Below the pieces are notes generated by a model. The model was given only the letters and a program-made list of their open reading frames with translations. It searched no databases and had not been told where the DNA came from. From Notamacropus eugenii (lineage: Eukaryota > Chordata > Mammalia > Diprotodontia > Macropodidae), in the NCBI RefSeq assembly GCF_028372415.1, contig NC_092874.1, positions 242,671,461 through 242,735,460 on the forward strand: DNA of 64,000 nucleotides. Direction: 5' to 3'. Below, piece after piece: positions 49,001 to 61,910 of the stretch. Both the position numbers and the translations under genes were made by a program. The first letter of the stretch is position 1, and each line of letters opens with the position of its first letter.

Positions 49001-49063
49001 TAGAATTGGAGGGAAATTTACTTTAAACTTTCTTGCCACAATAGTATGTTTTTCTGTGTTTAG
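46060..49063 (+). other. HMGA2: HMGA2 intron 1
   Basis: This is a 3.0 kb intron with a GTCAGT donor and a TTTAG acceptor after a short pyrimidine stretch. The first 600 bases continue the CpG island and are G-rich, including a G-quadruplex-type motif at 46399-46420 and G-runs at 46329-46347. I recognise no transposon in the whole intron. An ATGCAAAT octamer (POU-type) lies at 47991-47998. Open frames here are chance frames in GC-rich DNA. Confidence 0.85.
46399..46420 (+). other. G-quadruplex-type motif at the start of intron 1
   Basis: Four G-runs of 4, 5, 6 and 3 separated by loops of CT, C and A on the coding strand, 340 bases after the exon 1 donor. Very short loops predict a stable structure. 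A further G-rich block (runs of 7 and 10) precedes it at 46329-46347. Confidence 0.75.
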
Positions 49064-49150
49064 GAGCCAACAGGTGAGCCTTCTCCTAAAAGGCCCAGAG
49101 GAAGACCTAAAGGAAGCAAAAACAAGAGCCCCTCAAAAGCTGCCCAAAAG
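49064..49150 (+). CDS. HMGA2: HMGA2 coding exon 2 (residues 38-66)
   Basis: 29 codons, both ends in phase 0, with a TTTAG acceptor and a GTGAGA donor (49151). It encodes [16 protein letters not shown], carrying the second AT-hook (residues 46-53), then [13 protein letters not shown]. The hook's central R-G-R-P core is intact. The Ser-Pro dipeptides (44-45 and 59-60) are cyclin-dependent kinase-type sites that in HMGA proteins weaken DNA binding when phosphorylated. No residue differs from human as I remember it. This exon and exon 3 are retained in the oncogenic truncations of HMGA2 that break in intron 3. Confidence 0.97.
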
Positions 49151-52100
49151 GTGAGATTTCCAGGGAAATATCTCTTGACATATCATTTTCTCAGCAGCAA
49201 CAGTTTCCTTGTGATCTCAATCATTCGAGGTCCAAACCCGAGCATTTGTTCCATTTGGATAACTCAAGATACAGTTTTCAGGTTTTACATTTGTAAGATG
49301 TAAGATGGGAGTTAACCTTTTCTTTTCCCCAGGAAGAATCTAAGGACAAAACATATGAAGACAATTTGGTTATTTTGGGTAGACCTTATCTATCAATCAA
49401 TCTATCTACACGATAGTAGACAATATCAAAAGGGAGGAGAAAAGTAATTACTGAGATCTATATTAATTAAGGTAGTTAAAAAAACAAATTAAACATTTTT
49501 CCTAGTTCTGGAATTTAATTTTTTTCTCAGAAAGATGTGAAGATTCATTTCCTGTATCCTTATTTACAATACCACTTCAAACCAAATCCCTCTATTAAAG
49601 CTAAGTGCTTTGTCAAACATGTGGTAATTCAAAGTAAATCCAATTATGTGTTGATGGAAATAAGTGCATTTCTTGAAATTTACAGCTTTAAAATGTGATA
49701 GTAATGTAAACTGATTGTGAGTTACAACCACAGTGACTTACAATGGATATTGTTGGATAATCTATTTCAAAGGGCTTCCTTTTTTTTTTTTTTTTTTTTT
49801 TTTTTGCTTTAAGTGATAATCGGGCCACTTTAGCAATTTCAACAAATTTTGGCAAATACAATTTGCTACAATTCAAAAGTTCATTTAATAATTTGTGTTG
49901 TAGTACAGTACAGAACCCAGTCAAGTCTGAGATTCAAGATCTCTTAATAAACTCTAAATGACAAGTTCAAACAACAGTTTATTCCCATTGGCTGAATTTG
50001 ATTTGCAAAGGTTTTGTATTAGAGTCCATACTTTTGCATTGCATTTTGGAGAATTTTTGGTGGACAGAATGAGTTGTGTGCAGCCTCAAAAATAAATACA
50101 GGAGTCAGGTTTCTGTAGCATATAACACTAAAAGGTCAGGGCTAGTCTCCTAACTTAGAGGTATGAGGAGTGCTTGAAAATAAAAGCTCAGTGTGTTTAG
50201 GAATAAATTATGATACTTGGTGTAGATAGTTATCTGTCTCCAGTAGATCTCTGAAGAGTGAATGAGAGAGAGAAAGAGACAGAGACAGAGAGACAGAGAC
50301 AGAGAGAGTTGGAAATGAACTAGGGGCTCATGTCAATGTGGTTAATTTTTCTGTGTGGTTTACTTTGTGCCTGTGGGCATTGACCATATCATATGTGATA
50401 GTTTCCATGTTATATATTTCCATAGCAACTTGTGATAAATATTAAGTTATTGAGGGGGCGAGTATGGTTTCATGTCTGTTTTATTTTTAACTGTTTTGAA
50501 TAGCTAGTTGAGCGATCATATTTATAGTATGTGTGTTTAGATTCACATTCATTTCCCAAAATCTAGACAAGGAGTGAGCCATGTTTTAATCAATAGATCT
50601 GGAAGTGACTGATGATGTAAATTCTCATGTTTTTGAAAACTAAGAAGGAATAGGTTGATTATTTGAAAGAGCTAATTTTATGTTATTTACAGTTTATTTG
50701 ACCTTGATGAATGAAAATTAATTTTAGAAAAAAAACTTTTTTAAACAAAAAGACACTCCAATTTTATAAATAAGTCCAATGAAATGATATGCTGTACCTT
50801 GCTATGTTTAGGACAAAGGATTAAATTTTGAAGCAATTCTGTGTTTAAAAAAAATCACTGTGAAATCCTTCAGGAAGAAATCTTTACATTTTTCCTACAT
50901 GAGTAATTTTAAAGTTCAATGGAGGGAGGGGGAATTTTTATTCCAAATCTCCTGGAATCTAAGTGGAATTTTAAAAAAAGGCTATTTCACCTTTTTGAAT
51001 TGGAAGTATTCACCTGATAACTAAGAAAACTCAAAGCCCTGCTTAAAAAGAAAACCAAGAGGCATATGCCTCATTTGCCTTTTTAAAAAACACACTAACA
51101 AAACAGTACTGTCTGTGCTCCTGAGTTATGTCTGACTTGCTTTTCGTTTCTTTCATGACAAGCCTTTTAAAATGGGCATACATCCTATGCTTTATTCACC
51201 AGGCTCTGGTTAATCTACAGATTCTAGAAGAGTGGTTGAAATTTTCAGAATTAAAACCTGTCTCCAAATGAACATTTTTCTGACTATTTTCTAAAGAAAG
51301 TGTCATCATACATCTTGTAATCTTACACTATTAATTCAAATTATACAATTATTTCACACAGTTCACCTATGAGAATTCTAGTCATAAAGGGTCAGAAAAC
51401 TTGCCTACAGGTTGTCTTATTTTTCCCTGATCTCACAAATTAAGTTTTCTTTGGAGGAAATATTTCCTTGTAATTTATAAAAAATAAATCACTATGCTGA
51501 AACTTAAGGTTTTAACTGACTGTAAAAGCAATATTCATTAATTTTTGTCAGATCCCTTACAAAGAAACTTAGTTTCTAAACACATGAAGCCAAACTTTCT
51601 TGAAGAAAAGTTGTGTTTTTCCAAGTAAATCCACTGAAATATACAGGAGAGTTCATACCATGTAAGGTATAGATAGACCACTAGAATTCATAGACCTTAA
51701 CAGAAGGCTCTCCTGATTAACTACGTGTGTGTGTGTGTGTGTGTGCACATGTGTATATGAATCATTGCACATCATCATGAAAAATATGTCACAAAAACTG
51801 GTAGGGGCTTTAACAATCACACAAATTTTATAAATTGGTATTATTGTTATATCGTCAAAAGTAAGTGCCCTTAAACTGGTGGGAACAAAAGCTTACCCTA
51901 GGATTCTGATTGTGATGAGTGTTTAAAACATCTTGGGGCATGATGTTTCTCTACTTGTGCAGTTTGTGTTTGGTTGGACTTAGTAAACTGGCCTTGGGGC
52001 ATTTGAAAACAAACTGTTCTTGTTAGGAAATTAGCAATGTGAAACTTGACAATGCATGCAGAATGTTGCAAGACCAATTGGACAACCTATAAAGTAGCAA

Positions 52101-55100
52101 TTACTATAATTTCAGGTCAGGCACATATAAAAATTGACTTAAGCATAACAAATAAAACTTGTTCGGAAATAAACAAATACAACTTATAATTTTGACTACT
52201 GGGGAGAGAAAGAGAAAAGAACAACTGATATCCTGTTTTAAAAATGAAGGAAAAGAAAATGGCTATGGGTGTCTAGACTAGATGTGTGCCAATTTACAGT
52301 ATACTGATATCCCTCAAATGAGGGTTCGGAATTTTCTCCTGAGCAAATTTTACATTGGTACTGTTTCAAATTAATCTGATGAAAAAAATGACTGAAAGTG
52401 ATTGTTTTCCTTTTTTAAACAAATAATAAATAAGCAACAAAAATATTGTGCTTTTAACTATTCGTTCTAGTTTTCATTTCTTAGACTGAGGGAATTAGTT
52501 TTCATTAGTTCCAATTCCCTTATAACTCTTCTGTGTCTCTCATGTTTGTACTTTATAGAAATACTGACATAATGTTTCCCTTGTTTAGAATGAAGGAAGC
52601 AATGTTTAGAATGAAGAAGTTAGTGGACTTTGGGGGGGCTATTTTTTATCTCAATAAAAAACATCAGATGATCACTTGTAAACATTTGGTGTAAAAATGA
52701 ATAATTTTTTTAGATCAAAAGCTGATGGTCACTCCAGCACTTTTGAAAACCTTTCCCTAAGGTTGAATAGAATTTTATTTGAAGGGTAGTTAAATATTAA
52801 GGAGGTTTCAAGATGAGAGAAACCAATTGAACATTGATATTATGACCACTTCTGTTCTTTGAATAACAATGGAGAATGGAAGCCATGCTTATCCAGGTAA
52901 AATATATGCTTTTTGTGTTTTGAAGGGTGTTTAGCACAGTGCCTGGCATGTAACAAGTATTTCATAAATGCTTATTCCTCTTGAATTGTCTATACAACTG
53001 CCTATGTCCAGACTTCACTTTGCTAGTGTAGACTAAACCCAAATATCAATTACACAGTACAAGGTTAGATTTGTGCTTTTTGTCATTACCCATTCCACGT
53101 TAATTCTAGATCTTGAACTGCCAACAGTATTGTATAAATTATTATCAAGCCTGCATAATCATTTTAAGAGGACAGACTTTTTCTTCCTAACTGGTCATTT
53201 CAGACAAATCTTAAAATCTATTTGATGGCTACAGTCAGGGGACCTTTCAAAGAGTAGAGAGGCAAGCAGCAAAGAGAGAAGCCAGAATCGTGTTTGTTGG
53301 CAAGTTCAAGGAAGATGATTTGGTGCTTATGATAATTCTATCCCTCCCCCAAATATAGATATTGTGCTATTAAAGTTGTTTTTTGTTTTGTTTTGTTTTT
53401 TAGTTTTATTCTTCCAGAAAGTATAGAGCATGTTAATCTTACGGTGGGGGGAGAGGGGGATGGAGTGGGGAGTGGAGAGGAAGGTGTTTCCATATCTCAG
53501 GCTACATTGCCAAAGAAAAGGCCAGAATTTAGATCATTAAAGTCCCTAAAGGGAACTTTCCCCACTATTGTTTGCACATCTTGTCGTGAATTATTGGCAT
53601 AATTGCATCATAATGACTCCTTTTTGGGAAAGTAGGCACATCTTCCACGTTTCACTAAATCTACTTGACATCTTTGCCCTACACCAGCTTCTGTCTCTTA
53701 AACTAGAGATTCCATTCAAACTAAGGAAGAAACAAATGCATTATCATTGTTTTAGAAAGTAACTAGTTGGGGGAAACCCTGTTGCTCTATTTTTCTTCAC
53801 GAGTTGACAGCACCCTCTTTTCTGAAAGCTATCAATTACTCTGACTGACCTATACCACTGATACATTTTTATCTTGAGGTCTCAGCAGATCATTTTGCGG
53901 AGGAGATAGGGTATACAAGATTGCGATTATGTTGCATTTGGGTTCTTACTTGACAAGAGATCAATGCCAAAGAGCATTTTATGTCAGTTAAATTATTCAT
54001 ACCTGTGGTCTTGTCTTTGTTAATTGACTTAATGTTGTTTTAGAGCCCTCTCGGAACTGCATGGGTGGTAATGGGCCATACAAATTCCACTGGACTGTCT
54101 GCCCTTGGTTCCATGTTATCAGCCATGGATCTCTTTCCTGTTAGGAAGGAGCTAATGGTGAACAATGACTCATTAAATGGAGCATTAACTGTATTTTTGA
54201 CTGGTTTTTGTTTAAATGCCCCTCTCCAGGTTTTGAATACTTTCTATTTGGTTTATCCAGGTGTGTGTGAGTATTCTACTAGTAACATGCTGGTTTCCTT
54301 TGAGAAATGTCATTATTATTCATTATTTGGGGTTTTTTTAAAGGTAGACAGTAGAGGAGTTAGATTAAAATTTTAATTTTGACCATCCTTTCTCTTTTCT
54401 GATCATTCTCAATTCTGATCAACCTTTCTCTTCTCCTACTCAGGATTAGGTTTGATATTATTTTGATGATACATTGATATTTCTATCATGAAGTCAGATA
54501 TGTGTCTATAGATATAGATATGTATGCATGAATACATATATATGTATGTATGTGTATATACACACACATCATGTTAGATGATGAAATATTAGCTTTTTTA
54601 TAGTGAAACCTGATGTTCTCAAAACTTACATCACAAAAGACATGTTAGCTAACTCTCTGTGACAAAAATTTATGTAATTTATGTAACATATTTAAATTAT
54701 ATTCAGTTGATCTAGGGGCTGGGGAGTGGGAAAGATAAGATTGGGAAAGGAAGTGGTTAACAAGATCAATAAAATTGCATCTAACATTAGTTTAAAACAA
54801 TGACCCATTCAATATTTATTTTGTAGTTACGGTTATATTTTGATTTAATAGACAAATTAGGCTATTTATATTTTGAAATGATTACCTGAGGGAGAACAAA
54901 AATACCCTTTGTAGATTTTTCTACTGAAACTACCTTTAAATATTTGTTATCATTACAGAAATGCTTTCATTTTAGCTATTATATTTCCTCACTGGAAATT
55001 CTTATTTTTCTCCTACTACTTTATCTAACATTTTTCTATTTAGAAATGTAATTTTTTAAGATATAAGAGTGTAGAACAAACTTGAGAAAAGGTTTAATAA

Positions 55101-55364
55101 GAGGTAAGTAAGCAAGTATTCTTACTTTGTCTTTGAATTTTATGTTAGGGTTTGAATGTGGTCCTCTATCAGTTTATAGGAGTGGAGAGTGAGTTATCTG
55201 CACCCCAGCTTCTTTCCTTCCAATGTAAGAATAGAAAATGTACTAGGTTTCCTTTTAGAGGTTTTATTTATTTCTTTCAATGAACAGCTATTTATTTTCT
55301 CTTTTTCCCTATTCTCTTTGAAGAAGATAAAAAGAAAATCCTTATAATGAATGTGAATAATCAT

Positions 55365-55560
55365 GGAGGTGGGTACCATGCTTCATCAAGGGTCCCAGGA
55401 ACTATGGTTGGTCAAATCATTGATCAGAGTAATTAAGACTTTCAATGTTTGTCTTTTCAGAGTTGTCAAAATACTGTTTTTCCTGAAGTTTCAAGTTTCC
55501 TAATCTATAAAACCAAAAGGTTTGACCAGATGATCTCAAAACTACCTTTCCATTTTTGAA
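55365..55560. repeat. Short L1 3' fragment (-) and MIR3-like piece (+)
   Basis: 55365-55480 matches the L1 3' text also seen at 15555 ('ggtcaaatcattgatcagag'). 55485-55560 has the MIR3 order 'agtttcctaatctataaaac', 'gaccagatgatctcaaaact'. This is the first clear transposon debris after exon 1. Confidence 0.55.
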
Positions 55561-57806
55561 CATTTCTGTCCATTCCAAGGGGAGGATAAGATTAGAAATT
55601 CCAAAAATATGATAATCAAAGATATTAGTAACAGGGTTTTAAATATTTACACATTAAAGACAAATTTGCCAGAAAGTCCATTTTATTTCTTAACCTATTG
55701 TTTTATGCACATTGTATCTTAGAAACTAGATTTCAAAAAAACATATTCTAGTATAAAACATTGTCATTTCCTTGGTAGGTAGGTCCCTGTCCCCCAGATT
55801 TTCTTCCAAAAGCATTAAATTTTGAAGTACTAAACAAAAAGAAAAAACACAAAAAAAGAGATGAATAAAGGAGAAAGATGTGAAAAGTCTGTGGGTATCT
55901 GCAGAAAAATTCTAAAACTCTCCTAAAAAGTTGACTCTTTAAAAAGCAAAATTCCCATTTCCATTTCTAAAGAGGAAATCTATATCATAGAATTAAATGT
56001 AATTAAATGAAAGTTTAGGGATATTGACTTCATTGCTAGCAAAGAACATCATTTACCTCTCCTTTCTTGAAAGGTAATATCTTGGGAAGGATTTGATGTA
56101 GCAATGAATATAAGAGCCAGTCTTATGATCATTTAGCTTTCCAGACATGTCCGTTTATAAATACTACTATTTTGGTGGCCCTTGTACAGCTTAGAATGAT
56201 GAAAAGATAAGGGTTTCAAACCTATAAAAGAGTTAGTCATAGAAGACAGCTAAAATATTTCTTTAAGAAGCAGTCTCAGGAGGGGGTTTTAATTTACATA
56301 TAACATTGAGTTGAACTACTAAAGAGCAAGTTTGCTTTTTTAACAACTCTGAGTGATAATCATGATATTTTGCCCTTCAGTTAGTGGTGAGAGTTTTATT
56401 TTTGAATAGGTTCATTGTCAATAAGATTCTCACTTAGAAGTCATCATGTTTGCCCAGAAAATGAAAGTCTGGCCTTGATATTTCCCAGGTCATGTCCATT
56501 CTTTGTAGGGTTTGCTTTCTTTGACTCTAAAATACATTGAAACCCTTTTATAGCACAGTTCAATTATTACATGGATTCAGCTATAGCAGGATAAAATCAT
56601 CTGTAATTCTATGATTCTCTTAATGTCCCTTGAAAGATAATAACCACATACAAAAACTCATAGGACACATTTAGTCCCGGAATCCAGACATGATAAAGCA
56701 GCTGCTTGAGTGCACATATCAATGGAATTAGCCACTGAGTAAATTATGTAATTTGACATTTGTTTTGGTAGATTAAATCAGATACTATTTCTCTCTCAAG
56801 AACTTTAATACATGCTTGTAACTTAGTGGGCATTGGCCAAAAGACTTACTGAATGGTTCTTTTTTTTCTTTTTGAAAAAGCCACATACATTCTATAAAGC
56901 CTGATACAAAATGAATTAACTTCAAAGAAAGTTTGTCAATTGCTGTCTTAACCTGTAATGATATCAGGTGTTTCAAAAGGTTGTATATGATGTGAGTCAG
57001 CTTCTGTTGGAGTAAGTCTATTTTCCTACCAGGTTCAATTCACACTTGGCTCTTATGTCTACATCTTAAACATGGAAACATGTTTGTGGACAGCCAAAAG
57101 CTACCATCACCAAAAGAATTGCACAGAGTCAAGCCCAGTTTCAAAACATGAGAATAGAAGAGAAAGGTAAAAGTCTACTCAGTTGTCAGGAAACTGATCT
57201 AGCTAGTGTATAATTGAACATTAGAAAATGATTACTTATGATAGAAGTTAGATGTATTGATGCATGAGTTGGCAGATCTTTGGTTTTGCTTACTTCACAA
57301 AATCTCAAAGACAACTATACTAGGAGATATTTTGTTTAGGAATTCAATGGTTATTTTTAAAATGAAAAACAGGCATTACAATGGAGAGTTCAACCAAGTG
57401 ATTGAAATGCCCATTGGTTCAGGAACTATCACAACCATTAAATCACTAGACTTTTTAAAAATTATTTTTAATTTCTGGAATGAAATGAGCATTTCTATAA
57501 CATAGTATAATAAGATAATAATAATAAAAGATGATTAAGAGTAAAGAAACCCTCACTGAAGTTCTCCTTTGATGCATCATGGTGATGTGGAAATAACCCT
57601 GGGTTATAGAAATGTAGAGGCATTATTCTGATTCATCATGCCTAATCTTCCTGCATGAATTCTTTTATGTTTAACATGATTTACAAGGTTTTCTTTATAT
57701 TTATTTTGGTAATTAAGGATCCCTGATTTTCCTTAGTGAGGGCAGATGATGCTCATGCATTTCTTTGGTTTAAAGAAAAAATTATCACCTAGTATTCAGT
57801 CTTCTA

Positions 57807-58030
57807 GAGGGAGCTAGGTGGAGCAGTGGATAAAGCAAGAGACCTGAGTTCAAATTTAGTCTCAGACACTTACTGGGTGACCCTGGGCAAGCCACTTAAA
57901 CCTGTTTGCCTCAGTTCCTCATCTGTAAAATGAACTGGAGAAGAAAATGCCAAACCACTCCAGTGTCTTTGCCAAGAAAACCCCAAACAGGGTCACCAAG
58001 AGTTGGACATGATTGAAACAAATGAAAACG
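57807..58030 (+). mobile_element. Marsupial tRNA-headed SINE (SINE1/WSINE type)
   Basis: Head 'gggagctaggtggagcagtg', B-box-like 'gagttcaaatttagtc', block 'gtgaccctgggcaagccac' and tail 'aactggagaagaaaatgcca', 'gagttggacatgattgaaac'. It lies in intron 2, in the sense orientation. Confidence 0.85.
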
Positions 58031-58245
58031 AAAGTCCAACCTTTCAACCTTAGCTCATCTGGTCCAATAACAGATGTGCAAGCATACCCTGTATTGTTGG
58101 GTCTGGACTTTAAAAGTCTTAATTTGCTTGGTAGAACCCATATGCCTTTCTCTTCTGCTTGGTAAAACCTTTGCCAACCAGGGGTCATCTCCGTACCAAC
58201 CTTAGACATCAGAGTCAAACCTAAGTGCAGGTTCCTTTATCTATA

Positions 58246-58495
58246 GGGGTAGGTGGGTGGTATAGTGGATAGAGAGTCAGGTCTGGAGTCAGGAAGACCT
58301 GAGTTCAAATTCAGTCTCAGACACTTACTTTCTGGGTGACCCTGGGCAAGTCACTTAGCCCTGTTTGCCTCTGTTTCTGCCTCTGTAAAATAAGCCAGAG
58401 AAGGGAATGGCAAACCACTTAAGTATCTTTGCCAAGAAAACTCTACAAGGGCCACAAAGTGTCAGACACAACTGAGAATGACTGACCAACAACAA
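58246..58495 (+). mobile_element. Marsupial tRNA-headed SINE (SINE1/WSINE type)
   Basis: A second full-length copy 215 bases downstream of the previous one and in the same orientation: 'gggtggtatagtggatagag', 'gagttcaaattcagtctcag', 'agccagagaagggaatggca', 'tgtcagacacaactgag', with a 'caacaacaac' tail. Confidence 0.85.
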
Positions 58496-59810
58496 CCTTT
58501 ATCTAGAAAAGTATATCTGCCCATATAGAAAGAATATAGGGAAATCTAATAGAAATGATCAATTATTAAGCACCATAGATGATATCAAAAACATTTTTTT
58601 CTTGTTATAAATACAGGGTACCTCACTTCTAAGGGGAAAACCATCTTAATCACTGCTTTAATAAAGCCCACATTATATTCAAAGAACTGAGAAAAACCAG
58701 CAGGGCAATGGAGAAAATCTAGAGCCCATTGTAAAGGAATAGATCAACAAAAAAAGAGAATTTGCCATGGGAAATCGATTTTATAGAAGATTCCTGGGAC
58801 CAGAGTCTGTCTTTAAAGAGGCAATTACTCCCCAGGGAGCTGGAGTTAGATGTGAGATTCCTAATGATTTTCTAGATATATTTCATACATGCTGGCATTC
58901 TTGTGAATTTGGAAAAGTATGTAGAATCATAGAGCAATCTTGAGTACTTGGAAATTTGGATTTATATTAAGTTTGATAAAATAAGTGAGGATAACTATTA
59001 TTCATGGCATAATTTATCTGTTATAGTAATTGGCAAAACTACCTAATAGCTGTGAAATTAAAAGTGATCGCACAAACTAATTTTTCCATGTAGATAATTT
59101 GGAAATGCACTCAGCTGCATTAATGTTAATCAGTTTAAATCAATGACAATGCTTTGGGTTTTACATTTTAGTTCATAAATTTGCTTCATATTTGTGCTGT
59201 ATTCATAAGTCACTTGCATTACAATTTTGAGAAAATATTCTATATGTATAGAAGTGTTGTTAGTATTTGAAAATGATACTAAGAATGTGATGTAGATGTA
59301 ATATTAAGAAGATAGATATTCTTTGACCTGAGTGCTATGATCACCTTAGGAATTAGAGGTACCAAATAGAAGAAACATTTGTCTAGGAGACAGTACTCTT
59401 CCTCTGGTTCATAATTTCCCTTAAGTTTTGAACGTGTATGTTACTGTGTATCTCCAGGTGTTTTGTTTTTTGTAAATAGTACAGTAGACAATGGAAAATT
59501 TGGAAATCCTCTCAGAGAGCATAGTTTGAAAACACCGCAGTTTCCAAGAGCTAGGAACATTGAAAATATAACCAAAATGTGAAATATTGAGTTTAAAATG
59601 ATAAATTTGTTGATACTTAGACATCTGAACTCTACAAGACTATAACTTATCCAAATGACTTTCATGCTATTTTTAAGTTTACTAAGTTATAGCAATTAAC
59701 GTGTTTCTAAGAGCCTCATATAGCCCCAGGAAATTACATCTTTCCTGGATGTTCCACATCCATATATGTGAAGTTCTGAACATACATGGATAATAATGGT
59801 GACGATGACA

Positions 59811-60306
59811 ATGATAGCTAACATTTTTATAGCACTTACTGTTTGGTAGTCAATGTACCAAGCACTTTACAAATATCTCCTTTGATACTTACAATAAGTC
59901 TGAAGGGGGCATAAGTACATTTTACAGATGAGGAAACTGAAACAAATGGAGGTCAAGTGACTTGCCCAAAGTCACACAGTTAGTCAGGGTAGCTCGGTGG
60001 CAAAGTGGATAGAGCACTGGGCCTCAAGTCAAGAAGACCTGAGTTCAAATCTGGCCTCAGACACTTACGCGCTTTGGGTGACCCTGGGCAAGTCACCTCA
60101 GTTTCTTCATCTGTAAAAATGAGCTGGAGAAGAAAATGGCAAACCACTCCAGTATCTTTGCCAAGAAAGTCCCACAAGAGGTCACGAAGAGTCAGACACT
60201 ACTGCACAACAACACATAGCTAGTAAGTCTCTGAGGCTAGATTTGAACTCCCATCTTTCTGACTCCAGTTCTAGTGCTCTTATCAGCTGTGCCACCTTGA
60301 TGCCCC
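59811..60306 (-). mobile_element. MIR-type CORE-SINE split by a SINE
   Basis: On the minus strand this is a long MIR copy: 59811-59984 covers the tail and core ('tttacagatgaggaaactga', 'cttgcccaaagtcacacag') and 60225-60306 continues with the head ('gatttgaactcccatctttc', 'gctcttatcagctgtgccac'). A SINE1-type element lies exactly between them. Confidence 0.85.
59985..60212 (+). mobile_element. Marsupial tRNA-headed SINE nested in a MIR
   Basis: Head 'cagggtagctcggtggcaaa', block 'gtgaccctgggcaagtcac', tail 'agctggagaagaaaatggca', 'gagtcagacactactg' and a short A/C-rich end. It is flanked by 12-base copies of the MIR target with two differences (59973-59984 and 60213-60224). Confidence 0.88.
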
Positions 60307-60839
60307 TGGAGACCTAGCAGCTGTGTCTATAGAAAGTTTTAAAGGCAGGAGACTGGGTTGAGAGAGTAAGAGTCTCACATTTCAGGGCACAAACAAACAT
60401 CGGTACCTTTGATTTTGTAGACAGAATGGTATCAACAGAGAGGGATTGCTCAGAAATTACAACCCAAACTCATCCTGAAAATGACAAGATAGTTATACAA
60501 TAGATGAAGACAGACTCCAGATCAAAGGCTGAGACCTTTCTCGTTGTACCCCAGAGGCAGAATAGTTCTTATTTGGTTTTACTTCTCCCTCCATTTGAAT
60601 TAGCCAGTTCACAAGACCTTGCCCTTCTCCATGTCCAGCTCCTTTTTTTTGCCTAAATTCATCCCTACCATATTCCCATGTTTGGCATAATGAACAGGAA
60701 CAAAGGCGCACAGTTGTTTCTGCTGCAGTCAAGTTTGCTAACCTCTACATTTTCCTTTAGTAATCCAAGAATAGTATTGTACCTGCTGCGAAACCAGTCA
60801 AGACAAAGGCAGTGTTAAAGTGAAACTGATGTTACGTAT

Positions 60840-60965
60840 AGAGTCAGAGGACTTAGATTCTGTGAGTCCCTAAGACAAATCACTTCACTTTGGGGGAATG
60901 TGCTTTTCTTATCTTTTAAAAACAGATGAGGATCCTGTCTAGCTCTAAAATGATAAGATCTTAGG
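60840..60965 (+). repeat. MIR3-type SINE fragment
   Basis: Contains 'gagtcagaggacttagattc', 'agacaaatcacttcactttg' and 'ggatcctgtctagctctaaa', the MIR3 order in diverged form. Confidence 0.5.
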
Positions 60966-61068
60966 ATACTGTGATACCAGGAAGATGATCTATGAAAGAA
61001 AGGCAACTTCTCTTCATATGTTTGTGATTGAGTTTCATTCAGAATTGTATGGAATATTAAATGATTAA

Positions 61069-61297
61069 GGCAAGTAGGTGGTGCAGAGGTCAGAAAGATT
61101 TGAGTTCAAATTCAGCCTCAGAATAGCTGGGTGATCCTGGGCAAGTCACTTAACCCTGTTTGCCCCAGTTTCCTCATCTGTTAAATAAACAAACAAAAAA
61201 GAGTTTGAGAAGGAAATGGGAAATGACTTCAGTACCTTTGTCAAGGAAATCCCAAATGGAGTCATGAAGAGTCAGACATGACTGAATAACCACAAAG
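61069..61297 (+). mobile_element. Marsupial tRNA-headed SINE (SINE1/WSINE type)
   Basis: 'ggcaagtaggtggtgcagag', 'gagttcaaattcagcctcag', 'tgatcctgggcaagtcactt' and the tail 'agtcagacatgactgaataa' are readable. Part of the head is shortened compared with the copy at 58246. Confidence 0.8.
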
Positions 61298-61579
61298 ACT
61301 GCTGATAATATTAGTTAGTACTTTTGTAAGTAAGCTTTTACTAGGGTCCCATTGTGTTCCTGTCTTCAGGAATGGCATTTTCCTGTCAAGGAAGCTAAGT
61401 GATTATTTGGGGGGGTCTTTTCTCTATCCCTGGGTCCGTAGAGTCTCCATTGGGTAGATTACATTGGCAAGGAATACAAAAACATACCTCATACAGTTTC
61501 AAGAACATTTACCTTTTGAAAGAAATGCTCATGTGTTTAATAAAAATAGCAGGTGTTTATAGAGGGTTTTTTTGATAAA

Positions 61580-61775
61580 ACACACTACATACATTATGTC
61601 ATCTGAGCCACCCAATAATCCAATGAAATAGATACTAGAGGATACAGATGAGGAAACAGATTCAAAGAGTAAATTTGCTCATGGTCACTTATCTAGTCAA
61701 CACTGGAGTAAGAATTTCAACATTTCTTTCTGACTCCAAATTTAATACTTGATCTACTATTACACAATGCTGCTC
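61580..61775 (-). repeat. MIR-type CORE-SINE remnant
   Basis: The complement gives the MIR order: 'acagatgaggaaacagattc', 'aatttgctcatggtcactta', 'tttctgactccaaatttaat'. Confidence 0.65.
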
Positions 61776-61910
61776 TCTATGTCTCTGTCTCTGTCTCTGT
61801 CTCTCTCTCTGTCTCTCTGTCTCCCTTTCTTTCTCTTTCTCCCCATATATAGATATACATGCATATATGTGTATACATGCACATATACATACACATACAT
61901 TATACATGAA
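61776..61910. repeat. (CTGT/CT)n tract followed by TA/CA run
   Basis: A pyrimidine-rich CT/CTGT run (to about 61842) is followed by alternating TA/CA/TG units. The open frames across it are translations of the repeats. Confidence 0.9.

Noticed and set aside
49780-49805. Long T-run as the tail of a minus-strand retro-insertion
   Set aside because: No target duplication or recognisable element body follows; it looks like a plain homopolymer in the intron.
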